A DNA stretch of 64,000 bases from Corynebacterium sp. UBA2622 (GTDB lineage Bacteria; Actinomycetota; Actinomycetes; Mycobacteriales; Mycobacteriaceae): positions 139,186-203,185 of the forward strand of contig NZ_DDJO01000012.1 of the NCBI RefSeq assembly GCF_002339505.1. The letters run 5' to 3'. A model generated the notes under the pieces. The model had not been told where the DNA came from. It ran no database searches and saw nothing but the letters and a program-made list of their open reading frames with translations. Position 1 is the first letter of the stretch. Each line of letters begins with the position of its first letter. The translations under genes were made by a program, and so were the position numbers. This document shows positions 20,636 to 30,172 of this stretch, in pieces.

Positions 20636-20737
20636 CTATGTGTGACCGGGGTGCGTAGCCTGAATTACCTGAATTCGGCTAGCGGAGCCGGCTAGCTTGG
20701 CTAGCTCTACGCCCCAGAGAAGGATTGCTCGTGTCAT
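20636..20737 (-). CDS. Putative leaderless leader peptide (33 aa) upstream of the LeuA-like gene
   Basis: Begins MTRAILLWGVELAKLAG. The ATG is exactly 7 nt after a TAATGT -10 box (20745-20750). It includes two rare CTA leucine codons, each within a GCTAGC hexamer. Three copies of this self-complementary hexamer (20678-20683, 20691-20696, 20700-20705) permit mutually exclusive RNA pairings, as in attenuators. The peptide ends 99 nt before the structural gene. Expression is not proven. Confidence 0.35.
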   Translation of the reverse strand: MTRAILLWGVELAKLAGSASRIQVIQATHPGHT

Positions 20738-20772
20738 GCAGGTCACATTAGCGCGGAAAAAGGTGACCTGCA
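20737..20772 (-). promoter_or_regulatory. Operator-like inverted repeat over the leader promoter
   Basis: Perfect 10-bp arms TGCAGGTCAC (20737-20746) and GTGACCTGCA (20763-20772), 16 bp apart. They cover the -35 region (TTGCAG), the -10 box and the first base of the leader ATG. A bound regulator should block transcription. Confidence 0.5.
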
Positions 20773-20850
20773 ACACTTCAGTTTCGCTTTTCGACGTTCC
20801 CCCTGCTCACCCGGCGGAAATTCTTTCTCACTGAGTGAGCACAACGCTCC

Positions 20851-22185
20851 CTAGGAGTAGCGCTGCAGGAAGAGCGCCTCGGCCACCGCGATGCGCTCGA
20901 TCTCGGTCGGGTCCACGGACTCGTCCACCCCGTGGATGCCGCACACCGGCTCCTCCACGCCGTACAGGGCGATCTCCGCGTCCGGGAACTGCTCCTGCAG
21001 GGTGGTGGTCAGCGGGATGGAGCCGCCGGATCCCACGACAGCGAGGTCCGAGGTGCCGTACGCCTCGCGCAGGCACTCGCCGAGAAGCTTTGCGACGGGC
21101 TTCCCGGCGTCCGTGGCGAAGGGCTGGGCGACCTCGGAGATCGCCACTTCCACCTTGGCGCCCCAGGGTGTGTGGGCGAGGATGTGCTCCTGCATCTTCT
21201 CCGCCACGAAGGCGGCGTCCATGCCTGCGGGTACGCGCAGGTTGAACTTGGCCTCGGCGCGGGGGTTGACGGCGTTGACCGCCTCGGCCACCGGGGTGGA
21301 GGTGAAGCCGGTCATGGTCACTGCAGGGCGGGCCCAGACCATGTCGGCGGGTTCGTCCTCGACGGTGCCCAGCAGCTGCACGCCCTCGAGGACACCGGCG
21401 TCGTCGCGGAAGTCCGCGCGGGAGTAGGGGTCACCCTCCCACTTCTCCAGGCAGTTCACTCCTTCGATGGAGGTGCGGCCGTGTTCGTCGAAAAGCGAGT
21501 CCGCAATGCGGACCAGGGCGTGCGCCGCATCCGGGGCGGCCCCGCCGAAGCCGCCGGAGTGAACCGCGCCCTCGAGGGTCTCCACCGAGACCTTCAGCTG
21601 GGCCCCGCCGCGCAGCGAGGTGGTCAGGGTGGGAACGCCCACGGCGACGTTGCCGGAGTCGGCGATCATGATCGCGTCCGCGCGGAAGAGCTCCGGGTCG
21701 GCCTCGATGAGGCGCACCAGGCCGTCAAGCCCACCGGCCTCCTCGGAGCCCTCCACGACGACCTTGAGGCCCAGGTCGGTTCCGCCCTGCTCCTCGAGAA
21801 GGCGCAGCGCCTCCAGGTGCATCGCGACGTTGCCCTTGCAGTCCGCGGCACCGCGGCCGTACCAGCGGCCGCCGCGCTCGGTCAGGGTGAACGGGTCGCT
21901 GGTCCACGCCTCCGGGTTGTTGGCGGGCACGACATCATAGTGCGAGTAGAGCAGCACGGTCGGGGCTCCACCGACGGGTTCCTTCACCGCGATGATGGTG
22001 TCGGCGTTGTCCACCGTCTCGTGGCGGGTGACCTCCAACCCGCGCTCCTTGAGTGCCGCGGCCACCCAGGCGCAGGCTGCCTCGTGCTGGCTCGCGAGCT
22101 CCGGGACCGAGTGCGGGGAGTTGAAGGAGACGAGGGCGGAGAGGTCGGTGAAGATGCGTTCGCGTTGCGGCTGGAGATCAGACAT
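20851..22185 (-). CDS. M20 family dipeptidase
   Basis: 444 aa zinc peptidase of the M20/M25/M40 family acting on dipeptides in the cytoplasm. Metal ligands are seen in YSHYDVVPA, GRGAADCKGN, EGSEEAGG and the late GIHGVDE. A dimerisation domain occupies the middle third. A TAGTTT -10 (22193-22198) lies exactly 7 nt before the ATG, so the message is probably leaderless. It is divergent from an oligopeptide transporter, which suggests a shared peptide-use role. Confidence 0.9.
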   Translation of the reverse strand: MSDLQPQRERIFTDLSALVSFNSPHSVPELASQHEAACAWVAAALKERGLEVTRHETVDNADTIIAVKEPVGGAPTVLLYSHYDVVPANNPEAWTSDPFTLTERGGRWYGRGAADCKGNVAMHLEALRLLEEQGGTDLGLKVVVEGSEEAGGLDGLVRLIEADPELFRADAIMIADSGNVAVGVPTLTTSLRGGAQLKVSVETLEGAVHSGGFGGAAPDAAHALVRIADSLFDEHGRTSIEGVNCLEKWEGDPYSRADFRDDAGVLEGVQLLGTVEDEPADMVWARPAVTMTGFTSTPVAEAVNAVNPRAEAKFNLRVPAGMDAAFVAEKMQEHILAHTPWGAKVEVAISEVAQPFATDAGKPVAKLLGECLREAYGTSDLAVVGSGGSIPLTTTLQEQFPDAEIALYGVEEPVCGIHGVDESVDPTEIERIAVAEALFLQRYS

Positions 22186-22192
22186 GCCCCCG

Positions 22193-22198
22193 AAACTA
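22193..22198 (-). promoter_or_regulatory. -10 box of the M20 dipeptidase (leaderless)
   Basis: TAGTTT, 7 nt before ATG 22185; no ribosome site. Confidence 0.5.
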
Positions 22199-22301
22199 CC
22201 ACCGTGGATGGGGCGGGTTTTATCGGCTCAAATGCATAATCAAAGGTGGCCGGGGTTACAATTTTCGGGTTCATTTCCCTATATATGAGGAAGGCCTCAC
22301 C

Positions 22302-24374
22302 ATGGCTGAATCGGGATCGGCCGCGGGCTCCACTGCGGCATCGACATCCGCGCCGGGAGATCCGGCATCCCTGCCCAGCACCCGCGAGCTCACGCTGCGC
22401 GGCATCATCATCGGTGGTCTGATCACCCTGGTGTTCACCGCCGCCAACGTGTACCTGGGCCTGAAAGTGGGCCTCACCTTTGCCACCTCGATCCCGGCAG
22501 CCGTGATCTCGATGGCGATCCTGCGCCGCTTCACCGGGCACAACGTCCGCGAGAACAACATCGTGCAGACGATCGCCTCGGCAGCCGGAACGCTCTCCGC
22601 CATCATCTTCGTTCTGCCGGGCCTGGTCATGGTGGGCTACTGGTCCGGGTTCCCGTTCTGGGTCACGTCCCTGGTGTGCATCATGGGCGGCGTGCTCGGC
22701 GTGATGTACTCCATCCCGCTGCGCCGCGCACTCGTCACCGGGTCTGATCTCCCCTACCCGGAGGGCGTCGCCGCGGCCGAGGTGCTGCGCGTGGGTGACT
22801 CCGACAACGAGACCTCCTCCGCGGCCCACGAGGAAAACGCGAAGGGCCTGCGGATCATCGTGCTCGGCGCGCTGGCCTCCGCGGGGTACTCCCTTCTGGC
22901 CGCGATGAAGGCCGTGGCCGGTGAGGTGATGGGGTTCTTCCGCTTCGGCAGCGGCGCGACCATGCTGGGCGGCTCCCTCTCCCTGGCGCTGATCGGCGTG
23001 GGTCACCTGGTGGGTCTGACCGTGGGCATCGCCATGCTCGTGGGCGTGTTCATCTCCTTCGTCATCCTCCTTCCCATGCGCACCTCGGGTGACCTCGGTG
23101 GGGGAGTGGAGCTGGCGGACATCGTCTCCACCACCTTCTCCTCCGAGATCCGCTTCATCGGCGTGGGCACCATGGCCATCGCGGCGCTGTGGACCCTGGT
23201 GAAGATCTCCCGCCCGGTCGTCTCCGGCGTGACGGCCTCCCTGGCGTCGTCACGCAAGCGCCACGACGGTGAGGTCGTCGACATCACCGAGCGCGACATC
23301 CCCTTCCCGGTCGTCGCGGGCGTGATCGCCGCGTCAATGCTGCCGATCGGCCTGCTGTTGTGGGATTTCCTCTCGGGGACGGACATCCACCAGCACGCGG
23401 TCTCGCTGATCCTCATCTCGGTTGTGTTCATTCTCGTCGTCGGCCTCATCATCGCCTCCGTCTGCGGGTACATGGCCGGCCTGATCGGCGCCTCGAACTC
23501 CCCGATCTCGTCCGTGGGCATCATCGCCGTGCTCTCGTGTGCGCTGCTCATCGCGGCCTTCATGTCCGGCTCCGGCGCCAACCCGGCATCGCTCGTGGCC
23601 TACACGCTGTTCACTGCGGCGATTGTCTTCGGCATCGCGACCATCTCCAACGACAACCTGCAGGACCTCAAGACCGGCCAGCTGGTCGGCGCCACCCCGT
23701 GGAAGCAGCAGGTGGCGCTGATCATCGGCGTCGTCTTCGGCTCCCTGGTCATCCCGCCCATCCTGCAGCTCATGCTCAACGGCTTCGGCTTCCAGGGCAT
23801 GGAGGGCGCCGGCCCCGACGCCCTGGCCGCGCCCCAGGCCGCGCTCATGTCATCGGTGGCTAACGGTATCTTCTCGAACTCCCTGGACTGGAACCTCATC
23901 TTCCTCGGGGCGGGCATCGGTGCCGTGGTCATCCTCATCGACGAGATTCTCACCCGTACCACCGGGAAGTACTCCCTGCCGCCGCTGGCGGTGGGAATGG
24001 GGATGTACCTTCCCGTGGCCCTGACCGTGATCATCCCTGTGGGCGGTTTCATCGGATGGTTCTACAACCGTTGGGCCGCCGGGCGCGCCCGCCCCGACTT
24101 TGCGAAGCGTATGGGCACCCTGGCGGCGACGGGCCTCATCGTCGGCGAGTCCCTCTTCGGAGTGGTCAACGCCGCGATCATCGGCGCGACCGGTGGCGAG
24201 AGCCCGCTGGCGATTTTCTCCGGTGGCACGGGGGCGAACGTCCTCGGGGTCATTGTCTTTGCCGCGCTTATCGCGCTGGTCTACCGGGCCACCGCGTCGC
24301 GCGCGGCCGACAACCCCGGGGAGGGCACCGGACCAGCCACCGAGGCGGGCACCGCGGCCTCGTTGCACTCGTAG
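22302..24374 (+). CDS. OPT family oligopeptide/metal-chelate transporter
   Basis: 690 aa with about 15-16 helices. The N-terminus after a Ser/Ala-rich 20 residues has the family hallmark TLRGIIIGGLITLVFTAANVY, and the next loops have LKVGLTFATSIPAA and DLPYPEGVAAAEVL. OPT proteins import oligopeptides or, in the YSL branch, metal chelates; this prokaryotic type is usually called a peptide importer without proof. GAGGAAGG at 22287-22294 is the ribosome site. The upstream TATATAT could be the -10 box. Confidence 0.88.
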   Translation: MAESGSAAGSTAASTSAPGDPASLPSTRELTLRGIIIGGLITLVFTAANVYLGLKVGLTFATSIPAAVISMAILRRFTGHNVRENNIVQTIASAAGTLSAIIFVLPGLVMVGYWSGFPFWVTSLVCIMGGVLGVMYSIPLRRALVTGSDLPYPEGVAAAEVLRVGDSDNETSSAAHEENAKGLRIIVLGALASAGYSLLAAMKAVAGEVMGFFRFGSGATMLGGSLSLALIGVGHLVGLTVGIAMLVGVFISFVILLPMRTSGDLGGGVELADIVSTTFSSEIRFIGVGTMAIAALWTLVKISRPVVSGVTASLASSRKRHDGEVVDITERDIPFPVVAGVIAASMLPIGLLLWDFLSGTDIHQHAVSLILISVVFILVVGLIIASVCGYMAGLIGASNSPISSVGIIAVLSCALLIAAFMSGSGANPASLVAYTLFTAAIVFGIATISNDNLQDLKTGQLVGATPWKQQVALIIGVVFGSLVIPPILQLMLNGFGFQGMEGAGPDALAAPQAALMSSVANGIFSNSLDWNLIFLGAGIGAVVILIDEILTRTTGKYSLPPLAVGMGMYLPVALTVIIPVGGFIGWFYNRWAAGRARPDFAKRMGTLAATGLIVGESLFGVVNAAIIGATGGESPLAIFSGGTGANVLGVIVFAALIALVYRATASRAADNPGEGTGPATEAGTAASLHS

Positions 24375-24379
24375 GTCGG

Positions 24380-24424
24380 GAGTGCTAAAAATGGTGTCTA
24401 GCACTCGAGCCATTTAAGTGCTAA
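24380..24424 (+). promoter_or_regulatory. CIRCE element with a third half-site (HrcA operator) upstream of groEL2
   Basis: CTAGCACTC (24398-24406), 9 nt, then AAGTGCTAA (24416-24424): the CIRCE inverted repeat with one change in each arm. A further perfect GAGTGCTAA half-site at 24380-24388 is spaced by the same 9 nt, so three half-sites repeat every 18 bp. This implies HrcA repression relieved by heat stress. Confidence 0.75.
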
Positions 24425-24578
24425 CACCTGAACACTTAAGCGGGTGAGGCTGACACCACTCATCAGCCGGGCCGTCGCGGGCGCCTGCTTAGCCGCTGAC
24501 GATCGCCCAGCCGCTCCCCGCAGGGAGAGGGGCCGGGCGGTGGAGTGTCGTCGCTCAACACAAACTCTCACTAGCTAA

Positions 24579-26234
<1,656 letters not shown>

Positions 26235-26254
26235 GCATTCGCTTATCGACGCTC

Positions 26255-26294
26255 AAAAGGCGCGCACCCCGTCACCGCGGGGCGCGCGCCTTTG
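26255..26294 (+). terminator. Rho-independent-type terminator of groEL2
   Basis: A strong GC stem built from AAAGGCGCGC and its complement around a GTCAC-type loop, ending in CTTTGT, 20 bp after the stop. One copy of the GCTTATCGACG 11-mer lies just upstream at 26241-26251. Confidence 0.7.
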
Positions 26295-26389
26295 TCGTGC
26301 GTTGATAGGAAAAGAATGGCGGGCATGGAATTGCGGCAAACTCGTAAAGACAGTGTCTGCGCGTCATTCATTCTGAGGGATGGCATAGC

Positions 26390-27934
26390 TCATGAAGGCA
26401 GCAGGGGTAGTGCCTCCTTCCACATTTCGTCGACTTTTTCCGGGAAAGCGTCCGCCCAGATCGTAATAAACGCTTGAGCCACCGAGTCTGCCGGAAGAAA
26501 GTCCAAATCGTCACCCACCTGCGCAAATAGTAGGTGGGGATCCTGGTTAGTGTTAAGCCGTGTGATAATTGACTCTTTAACGCGCTCTTGCGATTCGGTA
26601 TTTAGCATTAAGCGTTGGGTCAGTTTGCCCAGGACCCGTGCGCCCGTTTCTAAATTAGAAGCAACATCTTCAAAAATCGCCGCCTCGGGGTGTGAATCGC
26701 CGGGGCCGAAAACTAGGTCATGGCCTGATCTCTCGCCAAACTGAAGAACTTCTGGTTCAAACCCATCGGCTTCGCGCTGGTCGCCATCGAGAAACCCAAT
26801 CGCTGGGAAACCAACAGAAGGGTTGTTGCGGTGGAACCGCACGTGATCCCTGACTTGGGCCGCACCACCCATGGCGTAAATTTCAATGGAGCGGCGTTTG
26901 ATATTGTGCTTAGGAGTCAGAAATCGAAGCGTTAGGTCTGCTAGCAATTCCCCAAATCGATCTTCTGTGAATATTGCGAGCTCGCAATCGACCTCCCCTG
27001 TCAAAACGCGCAGGGCCTCGACATCAAGCTTCCCTTGATTCAATTCTCCTCTGAAACATGCCCAAACAGCTATTTCGGGGAGGGGCGCAAGTGCTGCGTT
27101 CGAGTGGGTCGTGAAAATCACCTGGCAGGACTTTCGAAGGGCGACATCGATCAGATATTCGACGAGTTTCATGGTTGCGACGGGGTGCAAACCATTCTCG
27201 ATTTCCTCAATCAGTATCAAACAGTTTGCAGGTGCCGCTTCAATCTGCGTAACGATGCGAATGATGCTGGCCTCGCCAGCTCCAAAATGAAACTCAGAAT
27301 AGTTTCCACTGGAGTCCCCAGAGTCGCGCAAGGCAAAAATTTCAGTTTTACCCCGATCTGCCCTCACCGATAGGTAATTGCTAGCCGATTTTCCCAGGAT
27401 GCGCCGTACAGCCTTTACTACTGGGTCACTAAGCTGCGTTTCTGCAATTCCCCTGAATTCGGCTCCGAGGAACTTGTATAAGTCTTTTCGCTCGCTCGCT
27501 GGCAAAGTTCGGTTGATGCCGATAATTTGAACCGAACGCTCCAGGGCATCTCGATTCCACTTGGCTTTCAAATAACTCGCCGTTCGAGTCAACATGCTCC
27601 CTGGTTTGTCCGATTTTCCCGGAGAATCTAAGACGTTGTACTCAATTTTCCAGTCACGCATCGAGTCATCGTAGGAGCCGCTTTTAGCGAAAAATCGACG
27701 AGGCTGCACATCACGGTAAATTAAACCCGCGGCCCCGAGTACCGTGGTCTTTCCGGCCCCGTTTGGGCCGATGAGAGCAGTGACGGGGAAATCGAATCGG
27801 ATCGATGCACCCTGGAAGCCGCGGATTTTTAAGAGACGCATGCTCTTGAGGTAATTGGCGTATTTCTCTTCGCGAACGCGCCTCTCGAGCTTATGAATCG
27901 TGCTAGGACGGATTTCAGATTTGTACTGTTGCAC
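26390..27934 (-). CDS. OLD-like AAA/ABC-type ATPase with TOPRIM-like C-terminus
   Basis: 514 aa. The N-terminal ATPase has Walker A GPNGAGKTT, ABC-signature-like FGAGEASI and Walker B LILIEEIENGLHP. The C-terminal ~170 residues include AIGFLDGDQ, a D-x-D as in TOPRIM nucleases. This layout matches class 1 OLD (overcoming lysogenization defect) proteins, which often act in phage defence. The DNA is about 45-50% GC against about two-thirds around it, a sign of transfer. GTG 27934 is chosen for its GGAAGG site; an upstream TTG at 27952 is possible. Defence role is inferred. Confidence 0.65.
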   Translation of the reverse strand: MQQYKSEIRPSTIHKLERRVREEKYANYLKSMRLLKIRGFQGASIRFDFPVTALIGPNGAGKTTVLGAAGLIYRDVQPRRFFAKSGSYDDSMRDWKIEYNVLDSPGKSDKPGSMLTRTASYLKAKWNRDALERSVQIIGINRTLPASERKDLYKFLGAEFRGIAETQLSDPVVKAVRRILGKSASNYLSVRADRGKTEIFALRDSGDSSGNYSEFHFGAGEASIIRIVTQIEAAPANCLILIEEIENGLHPVATMKLVEYLIDVALRKSCQVIFTTHSNAALAPLPEIAVWACFRGELNQGKLDVEALRVLTGEVDCELAIFTEDRFGELLADLTLRFLTPKHNIKRRSIEIYAMGGAAQVRDHVRFHRNNPSVGFPAIGFLDGDQREADGFEPEVLQFGERSGHDLVFGPGDSHPEAAIFEDVASNLETGARVLGKLTQRLMLNTESQERVKESIITRLNTNQDPHLLFAQVGDDLDFLPADSVAQAFITIWADAFPEKVDEMWKEALPLLPS

Positions 27935-27952
27935 GGTCGGGACACCTTCCAA

Positions 27953-28146
27953 CTATTTATGATTCGCTACAAAACTGTGCGTCAGTTAGTGAAGGCGAAC
28001 CGGTGTATTGATGAAATCACCGACACTCAATTTCGAAGAGTGATAACGAAAGGCGTTGACCAGAAGTGGCCTTATAGGGACTTTCGTAGATTGAGGACCG
28101 AGTGATCACTTGCTCCACTAATCATCTCACACTCAAGACACTTGTT
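27953..28146. other. AT-rich tail of the acquired segment
   Basis: Same low GC as the ATPase gene. A 48-codon reading frame (27959-28105, plus strand) is open but has no ribosome site or -10 spacing; I do not call it a gene. No integrase, repeat or tRNA marks the segment's ends. Confidence 0.4.
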
Positions 28147-29196
28147 TCAGCCGTTTAGTGCCGAAAGCCACTCGCGCTGCAGCTCGTAACTCTGCGGAAC
28201 GGTGTCGCTGTGCGTGGCGTCCGCGATCTCGCGGTACTCCACGTCCGCGCCACCCGCGGAGGTCCACCCCTTGATCACGGTCTTGAGGGACTCGCGGTTG
28301 ATGGTGGTGTCCTGGTCACCCGCCACGATGAAGACAGGACCCTGCGGGTGCATGAGCTCCAGGCGCTGCTCGTCCAGGAGGTCCTGCATCGGTTTGGTGT
28401 TGGCCTTGGAGATGAACAGCTCACCGCCGGAGGTGTTGGCCACCTCGTCGCGAAGCTGCGGCAGCGTGAGCTGCTCGGCCTTCTCCACGAGCTCCCTGCC
28501 GCGCTCGCTGAGGAAGTCATCGGGGTGGACGCCCTCGAAGGCGTTGAGCGCGCCGGCGATGACGATGGGGAAGAAGCGCACCGCAGTGCCCTTGAGCATG
28601 CGGGCGACGTCCACGGGGCGCACTCCCATGATGCGCAGGTTCTTGTTCACCAGCTCGGTGTCACCGGGCGCGATGGCGACGGTGGCAGCCATTCCCTCCG
28701 TGGGGTTGTCCGCGGCGGCCAGCGCCGCGTAACCGCCCTGGCTGAACCCGACGTTGACCCACGTCCCGCTCCCGCCGAACTTGTCGCGGGACTCCTCCAC
28801 GAGGCGGTTGATGGAGGATGCCAGGGACGCCTTGTGCATGTAGGTCGCACCGACTTCCTCGACTCCGAGACCCTCGTAATCGGGCTGCGTGACCACGTAA
28901 CCCGCGTCCACCCAATGTTGCAGGTACTGCGTCCAGGGGGTGATGTAGCGCTCGATGGAGTCGCCCGAAACGTGCAGTGAGGGAGCGCTGTTGGTGGACA
29001 GGCCCGTGGTGCCGTGGGCCCAGCTGAAGATGGCGCCGTCCTCCCGGCGGTGTGCCGGTACGGTAACCAGGCCCGTCATCGGCACCGGGCCGCGCGCTCC
29101 CTGGGCGGTGTAGCGGACACGGAATGTGGCGGCACCCCGCGGTGCGGCGGGCACCTCGTCAGTGGACACCTCGGACCATTGGGCCTGCTCTGTCAT
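28147..29196 (-). CDS. Alpha/beta hydrolase of the secretory-lipase family
   Basis: 349 aa. Nucleophile elbow GFSQGG, oxyanion region WAHGTTGL, acid in VAGDQDTT and histidine in ATHSDT form a complete triad in order. It resembles the LIP/secretory lipase family, but I see no signal peptide, so it may act in the cytoplasm. GGAGG precedes ATG 29196. A TAGAGT -10 candidate is at 29263-29268. Substrate (ester or lipid) unknown. Confidence 0.82.
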   Translation of the reverse strand: MTEQAQWSEVSTDEVPAAPRGAATFRVRYTAQGARGPVPMTGLVTVPAHRREDGAIFSWAHGTTGLSTNSAPSLHVSGDSIERYITPWTQYLQHWVDAGYVVTQPDYEGLGVEEVGATYMHKASLASSINRLVEESRDKFGGSGTWVNVGFSQGGYAALAAADNPTEGMAATVAIAPGDTELVNKNLRIMGVRPVDVARMLKGTAVRFFPIVIAGALNAFEGVHPDDFLSERGRELVEKAEQLTLPQLRDEVANTSGGELFISKANTKPMQDLLDEQRLELMHPQGPVFIVAGDQDTTINRESLKTVIKGWTSAGGADVEYREIADATHSDTVPQSYELQREWLSALNG

Positions 29197-29691
29197 CGCT
29201 CATCCTCCGTGAATTGTCGACGTTTGGGGGTTTAGCCACCCGTACGAATTGTTCCGCGTCACACTCTAGGCTCTGGCTGCCCGGCAAGGGGCCGTTTGAC
29301 CGGGTGGCACGGAGCCCGTGGTGGGAGTCGGGAGTGGCCAGGCGGCCCTTAGCACCCCCACTTTGGGGGCATATGTTGGGGTGTGCAGGGGCGGACGAGG
29401 GTTCAAGAAATCGGGTGGCCGGGAGAAACCATTACGTAGCGGTTGGCGATTTAACGCACTGTTCACCCGTCCATGGTCAACGTCCCAGGTCAGGGCTGCG
29501 GGCTCTGCTCGCCCGGTAATGGCGATTTACGCATTTGTAACGTTCGCGTGACGGGATTATGTGAAATCCATGAGCGGAAAGCCTTGACGCTGGCAGGAAC
29601 TGTGGCACAATGATCCGCGTGACGCTCTCCGGGGTGTCAGACACTGTCAAGTCCGCCAGATTATCTGGCACCTACTCCATAAGGGGAAAAC
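29197..29691. other. 495-bp gene-free region upstream of the porin genes
   Basis: It holds the hydrolase promoter near 29263, a small G/C hairpin around 29356-29370 and the porin promoter near 29584. I find no convincing gene in it. Confidence 0.5.
29584..29611 (+). promoter_or_regulatory. Promoter of porH-porA
   Basis: TTGACG (29584-29589), 16 bp, CACAAT (29606-29611). It predicts a ~75-nt untranslated leader with a small CCAGA/TCTGG hairpin at 29656-29668 just before the AAGGGG ribosome site. Confidence 0.5.
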
Positions 29692-29865
29692 ATGGATCTC
29701 TCTACCATCAAGATGCACCTCGACAACTTCGTTGACACCTGGCAGGGCTGGGGCAAGATCTTCGACGGCCTCACCTCCTCCGCTTACGGCGAGAACCGCC
29801 TGACCGGTGCGATCAAGGCTATCACCAGCATCTTCAGCGCCTCCTCCACCCCGACCAAGTCCTAA
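29692..29865 (+). CDS. porH: Mycomembrane porin subunit PorH
   Basis: 57 aa, the same length as C. glutamicum PorH as I recall it, and with the same MDLS start. It has no signal peptide; it is an amphipathic helix (MHLDNFVDTWQGWGKIFDGL) like known PorH. With PorA it forms the main hetero-oligomeric cation-selective channel of the outer mycomembrane; known PorH and PorA are O-mycoloylated on Ser. Many Ser residues are available here. The position after groEL2 and before ppk2 matches C. glutamicum. It is too short to be called by size-filtered gene finding. Confidence 0.85.
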   Translation: MDLSTIKMHLDNFVDTWQGWGKIFDGLTSSAYGENRLTGAIKAITSIFSASSTPTKS

Positions 29866-29899
29866 ACCCCCCACCCTCTTCCAATAAGGAGAAACTCAC

Positions 29900-30025
29900 A
29901 TGCAGACCCTTTCCGCTCTCGGCTCCTCCGCATTCCAGCTCGGCAACGCCATCACCGATCTGTGGAAGCCGCTGGTTTCCATCGCTGACGGCATCTCCCA
30001 GCTGATGGGCATGTTCGTCAAGTAA
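29900..30025 (+). CDS. porA: Mycomembrane porin subunit PorA
   Basis: 41 aa, single amphipathic/hydrophobic helix: MQTLSALGSSAFQLG, then ITDLWKPLVSIADGI. It has no signal peptide, as is normal for PorA. AAGGAG at 29886-29891 is a clear ribosome site. Its stop is 35 nt downstream of porH's operon partner region and is followed by a strong terminator. Identity rests on size, helix pattern and synteny, because PorA sequences diverge fast. Confidence 0.78.
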   Translation: MQTLSALGSSAFQLGNAITDLWKPLVSIADGISQLMGMFVK

Positions 30026-30040
30026 TAAAGCATCGCTTTC

Positions 30041-30069
30041 CTCCACCCCGTCCGGGGTGGAGTTTTTTT
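30041..30069 (+). terminator. Rho-independent terminator of porH-porA
   Basis: 10-bp perfect stem CTCCACCCCG/CGGGGTGGAG with a 2-nt loop and seven T's. The clearest terminator in the window. Confidence 0.9.
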
Positions 30070-30159
30070 ATGGCTGTGTTCTCCGATTGGCCGCAGTATC
30101 AGGCGCAAATGTGTGACGTGCTTCTGCCCTTTTGACCGGCGCGCGAACGTTGGCGCACG

Positions 30160-30165
30160 TATCAT
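30160..30165 (+). promoter_or_regulatory. -10 box of ppk2 (leaderless)
   Basis: TATCAT with exactly 7 nt to ATG 30173; it decides this start over the upstream in-frame codon. Confidence 0.5.
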
Positions 30166-30172
30166 CACCTGT

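Noticed and set aside
29477..29671. 64-codon minus-strand frame upstream of porH
   Set aside because: It covers the porin promoter, lacks a ribosome site and resembles nothing.
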